From: Clostridiales bacterium | GTDB taxonomy: Bacteria; Bacillota; Clostridia; Oscillospirales; Oscillospiraceae | NCBI GenBank assembly: GCA_021199695.1 | Contig: JAJQHP010000057.1 | Span: 1-5,190, forward strand | Direction: 5' to 3' | DNA length: 5,190 nucleotides | In this document: positions 1 through 5,190 of the stretch, one piece after another | Layout: each line of letters starts with the position of its first letter | Numbering within the stretch: position 1 is the stretch's first letter | Notes under the pieces: generated by a model | What the model was told of the DNA's origin: nothing | The model's database searches: none | What the model saw: only the letters and a program-made list of their open reading frames with translations | Translations under genes and position numbers: made by a program

Positions 1-671
1 CCTTCCGCCTCTCCCAGCAGGCCATCGAGCGCTACGGCTGGTACAACCGGAACGCCGCCATCAACCCCTACCTGATGGAGGGGAAAAAGACGGTGGCCCT
101 GGAGATCGCCGAGCAGCTCCACTGGCGGATGCCCGATTATGTGGCCCTCTCCGTGGGGGACGGATGCACCATCGCCGGGGTGTGGAAGGGCTTCAAGGAC
201 CTGTACGCCACCGGCATGATCGACCGCCTGCCCCGGCTCATCAGCGTCCAGGCGGAGGGCTGCTGCCCCCTGAACCGGGCGATCGCAGAGAACAAGCCCT
301 GGGAGCCCATGGAGGAGAACACCCTGGCGGACTCCATCGCCGTGGGCGTTCCCCGGAACGCGGACAAGGCCCTGGCCGCCATCCGGGAGTCGAACGGCGT
401 GGTGGTCAACGTCTCGGACGAGGAGATTTTGGCCGCCGCCCGGCTGCTGGGCCGGACCTGCGGCGTGTTCGGAGAGCCCGCGGGGGTGACGGGCACCGCC
501 GGAGTGAAGAAGGCGCTGGAGCTGGGGCTGATTTCTCCGGAGTCCTCGGTGGTGAGCATCGTCACCGGGAACGGATTGAAGGATACCCCCAACGCCATCA
601 AAGCTGCCGGGGAACCGATCTCCATCGACCCGGACATGGGACAGCTGCTGGACGTGATGGAGCGGCTGTGA
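1..671 (+). CDS. Threonine synthase-like PLP-dependent enzyme, C-terminal part (5' end outside window)
   Basis: The reading frame is open from base 3 to the TGA at 669-671 and gives 222 residues; the N-terminal part, including the PLP-binding lysine, lies upstream. The fragment resembles the C-terminal half of threonine synthases and related fold-type-II enzymes. An NPYLMEGKKT segment at fragment residues 20-29 is followed by a glycine-rich SVGDGCTIAGVWKGFKDLY loop (residues 50-68), in the place where the family binds the PLP phosphate. It ends with VTGNGLKD (bases 561-584), a typical threonine synthase signature. Threonine synthase converts O-phosphohomoserine to threonine in the cytoplasm. 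The loop reads GDGCT rather than the GNAGN type of classical enzymes, so a different substrate is possible: a beta-eliminating or thiolase-like relative such as diaminopropionate ammonia-lyase or OrtB. The family call is firm, the substrate is not. It is the last gene of its unit, followed by a terminator. Confidence 0.82.
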   Translation, partial: FRLSQQAIERYGWYNRNAAINPYLMEGKKTVALEIAEQLHWRMPDYVALSVGDGCTIAGVWKGFKDLYATGMIDRLPRLISVQAEGCCPLNRAIAENKPWEPMEENTLADSIAVGVPRNADKALAAIRESNGVVVNVSDEEILAAARLLGRTCGVFGEPAGVTGTAGVKKALELGLISPESSVVSIVTGNGLKDTPNAIKAAGEPISIDPDMGQLLDVMERL

Positions 672-723
672 GGCCCAAAACAGAACAGAATGCACAACGG
701 AGTGCCGCCCCTGTGTCGGCACA

Positions 724-760
724 AAAACGCTCCCGGCGCACGAGACGCCGGGAGCGTTTT
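724..760. terminator. Bidirectional intrinsic terminator between convergent genes
   Basis: The arms AAAACGCTCCCGGCG (724-738) and CGCCGGGAGCGTTTT (746-760) are perfectly complementary: a 15-bp stem (11 mostly G-C pairs flanked by 4 A-T pairs) with a 7-base loop, CACGAGA. On the + strand the stem ends in TTTT; on the - strand it ends in TTTTT (complement of 723-727). It lies 53 bases after the stop of the threonine synthase-like gene and 17 bases beyond the stop of the convergent regulator gene, so it can end transcription from both sides. The U-tracts are short, and part of each is inside the stem. Confidence 0.88.
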
Positions 761-776
761 GAATGTCACTTTATGC

Positions 777-1412
777 TCAGTCGCTGCCCTCCTCGATATA
801 ACTGTAGAGCGTATACTTGGAGATGCCAAAGAACTGGCTGATCTTCGCCCCGGACTTGGTGATGAGCAGGGCACCGGAGTCGTTGAGGAACCGGATGGCC
901 TTTACCTTGTCCTCCTTGGTCATCAGGGGGACCGGCTTGCCCACCAGGGCCACCGACTGCTGGATGAGGCTGTCCAGCAGCTCGCTGACGTTGGTGGCGG
1001 GCTTGTCCGCCACCGGCTGTTGCTCAGCGTCCGGGGAGATGAGGGTGTGGATGGCGTTTTCCGCCGCCATGAGGACGGTGACGTCGGTGTTCAGGGAGAG
1101 GATGTAGTCCAGCTGATCGTCCTGGCCCCAGATATACAGGGTGCTGGATTTCAGCACCTTGCCGTCCGCCGTCCGGGTGGTGAAGCCCAGCTTGTCCGGG
1201 AGCTGGGAACGGGGCTTTTTCCGGGCGGCGATGCCCACAGGGGAGGGCCCGTCCCCGGCGGAGCGGTGGGTGACGTGGCCGTTTTCGATATAGGCCACCA
1301 CCGGGTCGCTCTCCCGGTCGGTGAGGTCGTGAATGACCACCTCGGTGTTGGGACCGCACTGGGCGGCCAGGCCGTGGGCGATCTGCTTGAGCAGCTCCAG
1401 CTGAGCGGGCAT
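777..1412 (-). CDS. YheO/DauR-family transcriptional regulator (PAS-like sensor plus C-terminal HTH)
   Basis: This is a cytoplasmic DNA-binding regulator of 211 residues, near the usual family size (about 210-240). Residues 1-120 match the YheO-type PAS-like domain, with the hallmark CGPNTEVVIHDL at 19-30, an IENGHVTHR strand at 42-50, and YIWGQDDQLDYILSLNTDVT at 93-112. A polar linker (about 125-142) leads to the HTH_22-type domain at about 165-207, with KEDKVKAIRFLNDSGALLIT and the recognition-helix region ISQFFGISKYTLYSYI. The ATG at 1410-1412 is chosen because a GGAAGGAAG Shine-Dalgarno lies 9 bases upstream. A TTG at 1419-1421 would add three residues but lies directly against that site. 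The gene is divergent from ssnA and shares its control region, so it probably regulates that operon and perhaps itself. In E. coli, DauR controls D-arginine use; the ligand here is unknown. Whether it activates or represses cannot be read from the sequence. Confidence 0.88.
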   Translation of the reverse strand: MPAQLELLKQIAHGLAAQCGPNTEVVIHDLTDRESDPVVAYIENGHVTHRSAGDGPSPVGIAARKKPRSQLPDKLGFTTRTADGKVLKSSTLYIWGQDDQLDYILSLNTDVTVLMAAENAIHTLISPDAEQQPVADKPATNVSELLDSLIQQSVALVGKPVPLMTKEDKVKAIRFLNDSGALLITKSGAKISQFFGISKYTLYSYIEEGSD

Positions 1413-1421
1413 ATGGGTCAA

Positions 1422-1430
1422 CTTCCTTCC
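1422..1430 (-). promoter_or_regulatory. Ribosome binding site that decides the regulator start
   Basis: The - strand reads GGAAGGAAG here, with 9 bases before the ATG at 1412. The alternative TTG at 1421-1419 follows it with no spacing, so the ATG is the better start. Confidence 0.7.
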
Positions 1431-1442
1431 GCAGTCTGATTT

Positions 1443-1463
1443 TCTGTCATCTATTCTAACAGA
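1443..1463. promoter_or_regulatory. Candidate operator: inverted repeat over the regulator -10 box and start site
   Basis: TCTGT (1443-1447) and ACAGA (1459-1463) form an inverted repeat separated by 11 bases. The repeat encloses the regulator's -10 hexamer and predicted transcription start. The half-site spacing suits a dimeric DNA-binding protein and would fit autorepression. It differs in sequence from the dyad at the ssnA -35, so the two may not bind the same factor. Confidence 0.25.
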
Positions 1464-1480
1464 TTTTTGGGAAATTGCAA
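1453..1480 (-). promoter_or_regulatory. Sigma-A-type promoter for the regulator gene
   Basis: On the - strand, TTGCAA (1480-1475) is followed by a 16-base spacer and TAGAAT (1458-1453), with TG one base before the -10 (TGTTAGAAT, an extended -10). Transcription should start near 1446, giving a leader of about 34 bases before the ATG at 1412. The -35 core sits inside the 8-base palindrome ATTGCAAT (1474-1481). Predicted from sequence only. Confidence 0.65.
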
Positions 1481-1499
1481 TGTGAAATGGAAGCTATGC

Positions 1500-1512
1500 C
1501 GGTTGCAAACCG
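1500..1512. promoter_or_regulatory. Candidate operator: inverted repeat over the ssnA -35 box
   Basis: CGGTT-GCA-AACCG is a perfect 5-bp-arm inverted repeat with a 3-base centre, and it covers the TTGCAA -35 box. GCCGG flanks it on both sides (1498-1502 and 1512-1516). A protein bound here would compete with RNA polymerase at the operon promoter. The divergent YheO/DauR-type regulator is the obvious candidate, but that link is inference. The arms are short and chance occurrence is possible. Confidence 0.4.
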
Positions 1513-1531
1513 CCGGGAATCATGCTAGAAT
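1503..1531 (+). promoter_or_regulatory. Sigma-A-type promoter for the ssnA-hydantoinase-molybdopterin operon
   Basis: TTGCAA (1503-1508), an exact 17-base spacer and TAGAAT (1526-1531), with TG at 1523-1524 giving an extended -10 (TGCTAGAAT). Transcription should start near 1538, leaving a leader of about 26 bases before the ATG at 1564. No other promoter-like site is evident in the short or absent gaps further down the operon, so this one probably drives all three genes. The -35 box lies inside an inverted repeat, which suggests control by a bound regulator. Confidence 0.72.
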
Positions 1532-1539
1532 GAGAAAAA

Positions 1540-1553
1540 CCTTTTATGAAAGG
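1540..1553 (+). promoter_or_regulatory. Small leader dyad touching the ssnA ribosome binding site
   Basis: CCTTT (1540-1544) and AAAGG (1549-1553) form a 5-bp inverted repeat with a TATG loop, starting about two bases after the predicted transcription start. The right arm is the front of the AAAGGGGGAG ribosome binding site. It could be a weak hairpin or a downstream operator half. Four of the five pairs lie next to a minimal loop, so stability is doubtful. Confidence 0.2.
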
Positions 1554-1558
1554 GGGAG
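1549..1558 (+). promoter_or_regulatory. Ribosome binding site that decides the ssnA start
   Basis: AAAGGGGGAG lies 5 bases (from its last G) before the ATG at 1564. It is downstream of the other in-frame ATG at 1546, so that ATG has no usable site and the protein should begin MLLIGNGRVI. Confidence 0.82.
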
Positions 1559-1563
1559 CTGAG

Positions 1564-2895
1564 ATGCTGCTCATCGGAAACGGACGGGTCATCACCCGGG
1601 ACCCGGCCTGTCCCTGGCTGGAGCTGGGGGGCGTGGCCGTGGAGGACGGCAGGATACGGGAGGTGGGCCTCTGGCCCGACCTGCGGGAGCGTTACCCGGA
1701 GGCGGAGGTACTGGACGCCCGCGGAGGGGTCATTATGCCGGGGCTCATCAACACCCACGAGCATATCTACTCCGCCATGGCCCGGGGCCTGTCCGTCCGG
1801 GGCTACCATCCCAGGGGCTTTCTGGACATCCTGGAGGGGATGTGGTGGAACATCGACCGGCATCTGACCCTGGAGCAGACCCGGCTCTCCGCCATGACCA
1901 CCCTGATCGACTGCGTGAAAAACGGCGTCACCACCGTCTTTGACCATCACGCCAGCTTTTTCTGCATCCCGGACAGCCTCTCCGCCATCGAGGAGGCGGC
2001 GCAGGCGGTGGGCATCCGACGCTGCCTCTGCTACGAGGTCTCCGACCGGGACGGCAAGGAAAAGGCCCGGGAGGCGGTGCTGGAAAACGAGCGGTTCATC
2101 CGCTATGCCCAACAGGACAGGACGGGGATGGTGGCCGCCATGATGGGCCTTCACGCCTCCTTCACCCTCTCGGACGAGACGCTGGCCTTCGCCGCCGCCC
2201 ATCTGCCGGAGGGGGCGGGCTATCACATCCACGTGGCCGAGGGGGCCTACGATCTGGAACACTGTCAAAAGACCTACGGCAAGCGGCTGGTGGAACGGCT
2301 CCACGACAGGAACATTCTGGGACCCAAAACCCTGGCCGCCCACTGTATCTATATCAACGAGGACGAGATGGAGCTGCTCCGGGAGACGGACACCATGGTG
2401 GTACACAACCCGGAATCCAATATGGGCAACGCCTGCGGTTGCCCTCCCACCATGGAGCTGTGCCATCGGGGAATACTGACGGGTCTGGGCACCGACGGCT
2501 ATACCCACGATATGCTGGAGAGCTATAAGGTGGCCAACATTCTCCACAAGCACCATCTGAAGGACCCCAACGCCGCTTGGGGCGAGGTACCGGAGATGCT
2601 GTTTGACGGCAACCCCAAAATCGCAGGGCGGTATTTCGACACCCCTCTGGGGGCATTGAAGCCCGGATACGGGGCGGATGTCATCGTCACTGACTACATC
2701 CCCAACACCCCCATGGACGGGAGCAACTGCAACAGCCACATCCTGTTCGGCATGACCGGGCGGAGCGTCATCCACACGGTCTGCGCCGGAAAGGTGCTCA
2801 TGCGGGACCGGGAGCTGACCTTCTGCGACGAGGAGGCGGTCAACGCCCAGGTGCGGACGTCGGCCCAGGAACTGTGGGACAGCATCAACGGATAG
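1564..2895 (+). CDS. ssnA: SsnA-type metal-dependent amidohydrolase (putative aminohydrolase)
   Basis: A 443-residue cytoplasmic amidohydrolase, close in length to E. coli SsnA (about 440). The N-terminal beta-sandwich leads to MPGLINTHEH, with metal ligands H65 and H67. Next come FDHHASF, YHIHVAE (H223 likely ligand, E226 proton shuttle), AAHCIY (H260), the VHNPESNMGN signature (280-289) and LGTDG (D311 ligand). All the expected amidohydrolase active-site residues are therefore present. The C-terminal LGALKPGYGADVIVTDY returns to the sandwich. The WWNIDRHL and DHHAS segments and the end ILFGMTGRSV favour SsnA over guanine or cytosine deaminase. SsnA genes accompany selenium-dependent molybdenum hydroxylases and the gut purine/urate degradation cluster; the exact substrate is not settled. 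It is the first gene of a three-gene operon, with only 22 bases before the next gene. The ATG at 1564 is preferred over 1546 on ribosome-binding-site grounds. No truncation or frameshift is seen. Confidence 0.92.
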   Translation: MLLIGNGRVITRDPACPWLELGGVAVEDGRIREVGLWPDLRERYPEAEVLDARGGVIMPGLINTHEHIYSAMARGLSVRGYHPRGFLDILEGMWWNIDRHLTLEQTRLSAMTTLIDCVKNGVTTVFDHHASFFCIPDSLSAIEEAAQAVGIRRCLCYEVSDRDGKEKAREAVLENERFIRYAQQDRTGMVAAMMGLHASFTLSDETLAFAAAHLPEGAGYHIHVAEGAYDLEHCQKTYGKRLVERLHDRNILGPKTLAAHCIYINEDEMELLRETDTMVVHNPESNMGNACGCPPTMELCHRGILTGLGTDGYTHDMLESYKVANILHKHHLKDPNAAWGEVPEMLFDGNPKIAGRYFDTPLGALKPGYGADVIVTDYIPNTPMDGSNCNSHILFGMTGRSVIHTVCAGKVLMRDRELTFCDEEAVNAQVRTSAQELWDSING

Positions 2896-2900
2896 ACGGC

Positions 2901-2910
2901 GGAGAGGGGG
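2901..2910 (+). promoter_or_regulatory. Ribosome binding site of the hydantoinase gene
   Basis: GGAGAGGGGG lies in the 22-base gap after the ssnA TAG (2893-2895), 7 bases before the ATG at 2918. It supports this start, and no terminator-like structure fits in the gap. Confidence 0.8.
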
Positions 2911-2917
2911 AACGGTT

Positions 2918-4285
2918 ATGAAAACGATCATCAAGGGCGGCACTCTGGTGACGGAGGAGAGCGCGCTGGTACGGGACCTCCTGCTGGAGAACGGCAGGGT
3001 GGCCCAGGTGGGGGAGGACCTCACCGACCCGGAGGCGGAGGTGATAGACGCCGCCGGACGGCTGGTGTTCCCCGGCTTTATTGACGCCCACACCCATATG
3101 GACCTGCCCGTCTGTGGCACGGTGACGGCGGACGACTTCGCCTCCGGCACCGCCGCCGCCGTTCTGGGGGGTACCACCTGCCTGGTGGACTTCGCCACCC
3201 AGGAGGCGGGGGAGACCCTGGCCCAGGGGCTTGCCAACTGGCACGAAAAGGCGGACGGCAGGAGCAGCTGCGACTACGCCTTTCACATGGCTATCTCCCA
3301 GTGGAGGCCGGATGTCCGGGAAGAGCTGCCAGACATGATACGGGCGGGGGTCACCTCCTTTAAAGTGTATCTGACCTATGGAAATATGGTCAGCGACCGG
3401 GAGCTGTATGAGGTGCTGCTGGCCCTCAAGCCCCTGGGGGGCATCGTGGGCGTCCACTGTGAAAATGACGGCATCATCCAGGCCACCGCCGCCCGATTGA
3501 AGGAGCAGGGCGTCACCGGCCCGGAGGGGCACCCCCGCTCCCGCCCGGACGAGGCGGAGGCGGAGGCTGTCCACCGCCTGCTGACGGTGGCCCGGCTGGT
3601 GGACGTGCCGGTGGTGGTGGTCCATCTCTCTACGGAGAAGGGTCTGGAGGAGATTCGCCGGGCCAGAGCCGCGGGGCAAAAGGTCTATGTCGAGACCTGC
3701 CCTCAGTACCTGCTCCTGGACGACAGCCTGTACTCACAGCCCGACTTCCGGGGGGCCAGATATGTCTGCTCCCCGCCCCTGCGGAAAAAGCAGGACCAGG
3801 CGGCCCTGTGGGAGGCTTTGGCAAAGGGAGAGATCGACACGGTCTCCACTGACCACTGCTCCTTCACTCTGGCTCAGAAGGACGCCGGACGGGGAGACTT
3901 CTCCAAAATCCCCGGCGGGATGCCCGGCGCAGAGGAGCGGGTAGCACTGGTCTACACCTACGGTGTGGAGACGGGGCGGCTGTCCCTGACCGAGCTGGTG
4001 AGGCGGCTGTCTGCCAATCCGGCAAAGCTCTACGGGATGTACCCCCGGAAGGGGGCGCTGCTCCCCGGGAGCGACGCGGACGTGGTGATTTGGGACCCGG
4101 ACGCAGAGACAGTGATCCACCGGGAGAACCGGCACTCCGCCTGTGACTACGCCCCCTACGAGGGTTGGCGGCTCAAGGGCAGAGCGGAGACGGTGTTCCT
4201 CAGAGGGGAAAAGGTCGTGGAGGACGGCGAACTCCGCCGCCCTGGCACGGGAATCTATATTGCGAGAGAGGCGAGCAGTCTATGA
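2918..4285 (+). CDS. hyuA: Dihydropyrimidinase / D-hydantoinase (HyuA type)
   Basis: A 455-residue cytoplasmic cyclic amidohydrolase, near the family length (about 460). It hydrolyses the amide bond of a hydantoin, dihydropyrimidine or similar ring. The complete dinuclear metal site is visible: H58 and H60 in GFIDAHTHMD, the lysine expected to be carboxylated at K149 (TSFKVYLTY), H180 (VHCEN), H236 (VHLST) and D312 (STDHCSF). Y154 sits where dihydropyrimidinases hold substrate, and CSPPLR (284-289) is the usual family loop. KGALLPGSDADVVIWDPD marks the return to the beta-sandwich. In the SsnA context it most resembles the E. coli HyuA (YgeZ) role within the purine-breakdown cluster; allantoinase or dihydropyrimidinase activity cannot be excluded from sequence. 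It follows ssnA by 22 bases, and its TGA overlaps the next ATG (ATGA at 4282-4285), so translation of the two is probably coupled. Confidence 0.9.
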   Translation: MKTIIKGGTLVTEESALVRDLLLENGRVAQVGEDLTDPEAEVIDAAGRLVFPGFIDAHTHMDLPVCGTVTADDFASGTAAAVLGGTTCLVDFATQEAGETLAQGLANWHEKADGRSSCDYAFHMAISQWRPDVREELPDMIRAGVTSFKVYLTYGNMVSDRELYEVLLALKPLGGIVGVHCENDGIIQATAARLKEQGVTGPEGHPRSRPDEAEAEAVHRLLTVARLVDVPVVVVHLSTEKGLEEIRRARAAGQKVYVETCPQYLLLDDSLYSQPDFRGARYVCSPPLRKKQDQAALWEALAKGEIDTVSTDHCSFTLAQKDAGRGDFSKIPGGMPGAEERVALVYTYGVETGRLSLTELVRRLSANPAKLYGMYPRKGALLPGSDADVVIWDPDAETVIHRENRHSACDYAPYEGWRLKGRAETVFLRGEKVVEDGELRRPGTGIYIAREASSL

Positions 4286-5190
4286 AATGCATCAAGACCA
4301 CCGAGGCAGTGGGCCACGTCCTCTGCCATGACATCACCCAGATCATCCCCGGCGTGACCAAGGGGGCGGTGTTCACCAAGGGCCATGTGGTCCGGGAGGA
4401 GGATATCCCCGTCCTGCTGTCCGTGGGCAAGGAGACCCTCTACGTCTGGGAGAAGCAGGAGGGAATGCTTCACGAAAACGAGGCGGCGGACATCCTCCGG
4501 GAGATCTGCCAGGGGGCGAATATGCACCCCTCCGGGGTAAAAGAGGGAAAGATCGAGCTGATCGCTGACTGCGACGGCCTGTTCCGGGTAAACCGGGCGG
4601 GGCTTCGGGCGGTGAACAGCCTGGGGGAGATGATGATCGCCTGCCGCCATAGCAATTTCCCGGTGAAGAAGGGGGATAAGCTGGCGGGCACCCGCATTAT
4701 CCCTCTGGTCATCGAGGAAGAGAAGATGGAGCGGGCCAGAGAGGTCGCAGGCCCTGACCCTCTGTTCCAGGTCTTGCCCTATCAGAAGCGCCGGGCGGGC
4801 ATCGTCACCACCGGCAGCGAGGTCTACTATGGCCGTATCCAGGACCAGTTTACCCCGGTGCTGGAGGCCAAGCTGGGAGAATTCCCCGTGGAGATCGTGG
4901 GTCACGAGATCACCAACGACGACGCGGCCATGACCACTGCCGCTATTGAAAAGCTGCTGGCGCAGGGGGCCGATCTGATCCTCTGCACCGGCGGCATGAG
5001 CGTGGACCCGGACGACCGGACGCCCCTGGCCATCCGCAACACCGGGGCGGAGATCGTCAGCTACGGCTCCCCGGTGCTGCCGGGAGCCATGTTCCTGCTC
5101 AGCTATCTGGGGGAGGAGAGAATCCCCATCCTGGGCCTCCCCGGCTGCGTCATGTACTCCAAGCGCACCGTTTTTGACCTGGTGCTGCCC
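4282..5190 (+). CDS. Molybdopterin-binding protein (MoeA/MogA-like), 3' end outside window
   Basis: Open for 303 codons with no stop before the window ends. The protein starts MKCIKTTEAVGHVLCHDITQ, resembling the start of MoeA-type proteins (a 'DIT' segment and then a proline/glycine-rich stretch). The C-terminal half carries a molybdopterin-binding (MoCF) fold: IVTTGSEVYYGRI (174-186), then ADLILCTGGMSVDPDDRTP (230-248), whose TGG and D-D-TP pattern is the family's cofactor-binding signature, then ILGLPGCVMY (283-292). The role would be molybdate insertion or cofactor handling for a molybdoenzyme, in the cytoplasm. Because it is coupled by the four-base ATGA overlap to a hydantoinase and follows ssnA, a dedicated role in maturing a selenium-dependent xanthine dehydrogenase-type hydroxylase is likely, though no hydroxylase gene is in the window. 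It lacks the full MoeA domain order, so it is probably a specialised clostridial form rather than housekeeping MoeA. AGAGAGG at 4265-4271 is its likely ribosome binding site. Confidence 0.88.
   Translation, partial: MKCIKTTEAVGHVLCHDITQIIPGVTKGAVFTKGHVVREEDIPVLLSVGKETLYVWEKQEGMLHENEAADILREICQGANMHPSGVKEGKIELIADCDGLFRVNRAGLRAVNSLGEMMIACRHSNFPVKKGDKLAGTRIIPLVIEEEKMERAREVAGPDPLFQVLPYQKRRAGIVTTGSEVYYGRIQDQFTPVLEAKLGEFPVEIVGHEITNDDAAMTTAAIEKLLAQGADLILCTGGMSVDPDDRTPLAIRNTGAEIVSYGSPVLPGAMFLLSYLGEERIPILGLPGCVMYSKRTVFDLVLP

Noticed and set aside
702..722. GTGCCG / CGGCAC inverted repeat with a 9-base loop just before the main terminator
   Set aside because: The stem is only 6 bp and it has no T-tract on the + strand. 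It may be incidental next to the much stronger hairpin at 724-760.
137..874. 245-residue - strand frame over the threonine synthase-like gene and the terminator
   Set aside because: It runs through the intergenic terminator and overlaps the end of the regulator gene. The protein has no recognisable motifs.
690..1439. 249-residue + strand frame over the regulator
   Set aside because: Antisense to the regulator, whose PAS-like and HTH sequences are clearly recognisable. The translation is G/V/D-rich shadow sequence passing through the terminator.
1525..3237. 570-residue open frame on the - strand across ssnA and the start of the hydantoinase gene
   Set aside because: It is antisense to two well-supported enzymes with full catalytic motifs. 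Its translation is low-complexity, rich in V, G, H and P, with no recognisable domain. High GC commonly produces such shadows.
3550..3570. Short GAGGCG triplet-like repeat inside the hydantoinase gene (encodes DEAEAEA)
   Set aside because: Common codon-level repetition of acidic-alanine helix residues in GC-rich DNA; no sign of a functional repeat.
2885..3679. 264-residue open frame on the - strand within the hydantoinase gene
   Set aside because: Antisense shadow of a gene with a complete metal site; no ribosome binding site or domain evidence.
4255..4905. 216-residue - strand frame opposite the molybdopterin-binding gene
   Set aside because: The + strand frame is open to the window end and carries the molybdopterin-binding signatures.
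1..5190. Selenocysteine codon (in-frame TGA) in any of the enzymes
   Set aside because: All reading frames run without internal TGA. The selenium link comes only from family association, not from a selenoprotein here.

Overview
The window is GC-rich, densely coded bacterial DNA. It has purine-rich Shine-Dalgarno sites (runs such as AAAGGGGGAG and GGAGAGGGGG), TTGNNN/TANAAT-type promoters and a four-base ATGA gene overlap. Together with the gene content (SsnA, a hydantoinase-type amidohydrolase and a molybdopterin-binding protein), this suggests an anaerobic Bacillota bacterium, perhaps a high-GC gut clostridium of the Oscillospiraceae type. That taxonomic guess is inference from style and content only.

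Layout. (1) Positions 1-671, + strand: the C-terminal 222 residues of a threonine synthase-like, PLP-dependent fold-type-II enzyme, ending an upstream transcription unit. (2) Positions 672-776: a convergent intergenic gap with a perfect 15-bp stem terminator (724-760) that can serve both strands. (3) Positions 777-1412, - strand: a YheO/DauR-type regulator (PAS-like sensor plus C-terminal helix-turn-helix). (4) Positions 1413-1563: a 151-bp divergent control region with two well-formed, mirror-arranged promoters. Both have a TTGCAA -35 box and an extended TGnTAGAAT -10 box. Short dyads overlap them. (5) Positions 1564-5190, + strand: a tight operon of ssnA (metal-dependent amidohydrolase), a dihydropyrimidinase/hydantoinase (hyuA type) and a molybdopterin-binding (MoeA/MogA-like) protein that runs off the window.

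How the genes fit together. SsnA and HyuA-type hydantoinases are known companions of selenium-dependent molybdenum hydroxylases (xanthine dehydrogenase-like enzymes) and of the gut bacterial cluster reported for anaerobic urate/purine breakdown. The third gene, a molybdopterin-binding protein translationally coupled to the hydantoinase, fits maturation of such a hydroxylase, whose genes would be expected just downstream. The divergent PAS-HTH regulator is the natural candidate to control the operon in response to a pathway metabolite. The most interesting parts are this regulator/divergent-promoter arrangement and the unsolved exact substrate of SsnA. The individual families are known. I did not see a wholly new system, CRISPR array, mobile element, tRNA or rRNA in the window.
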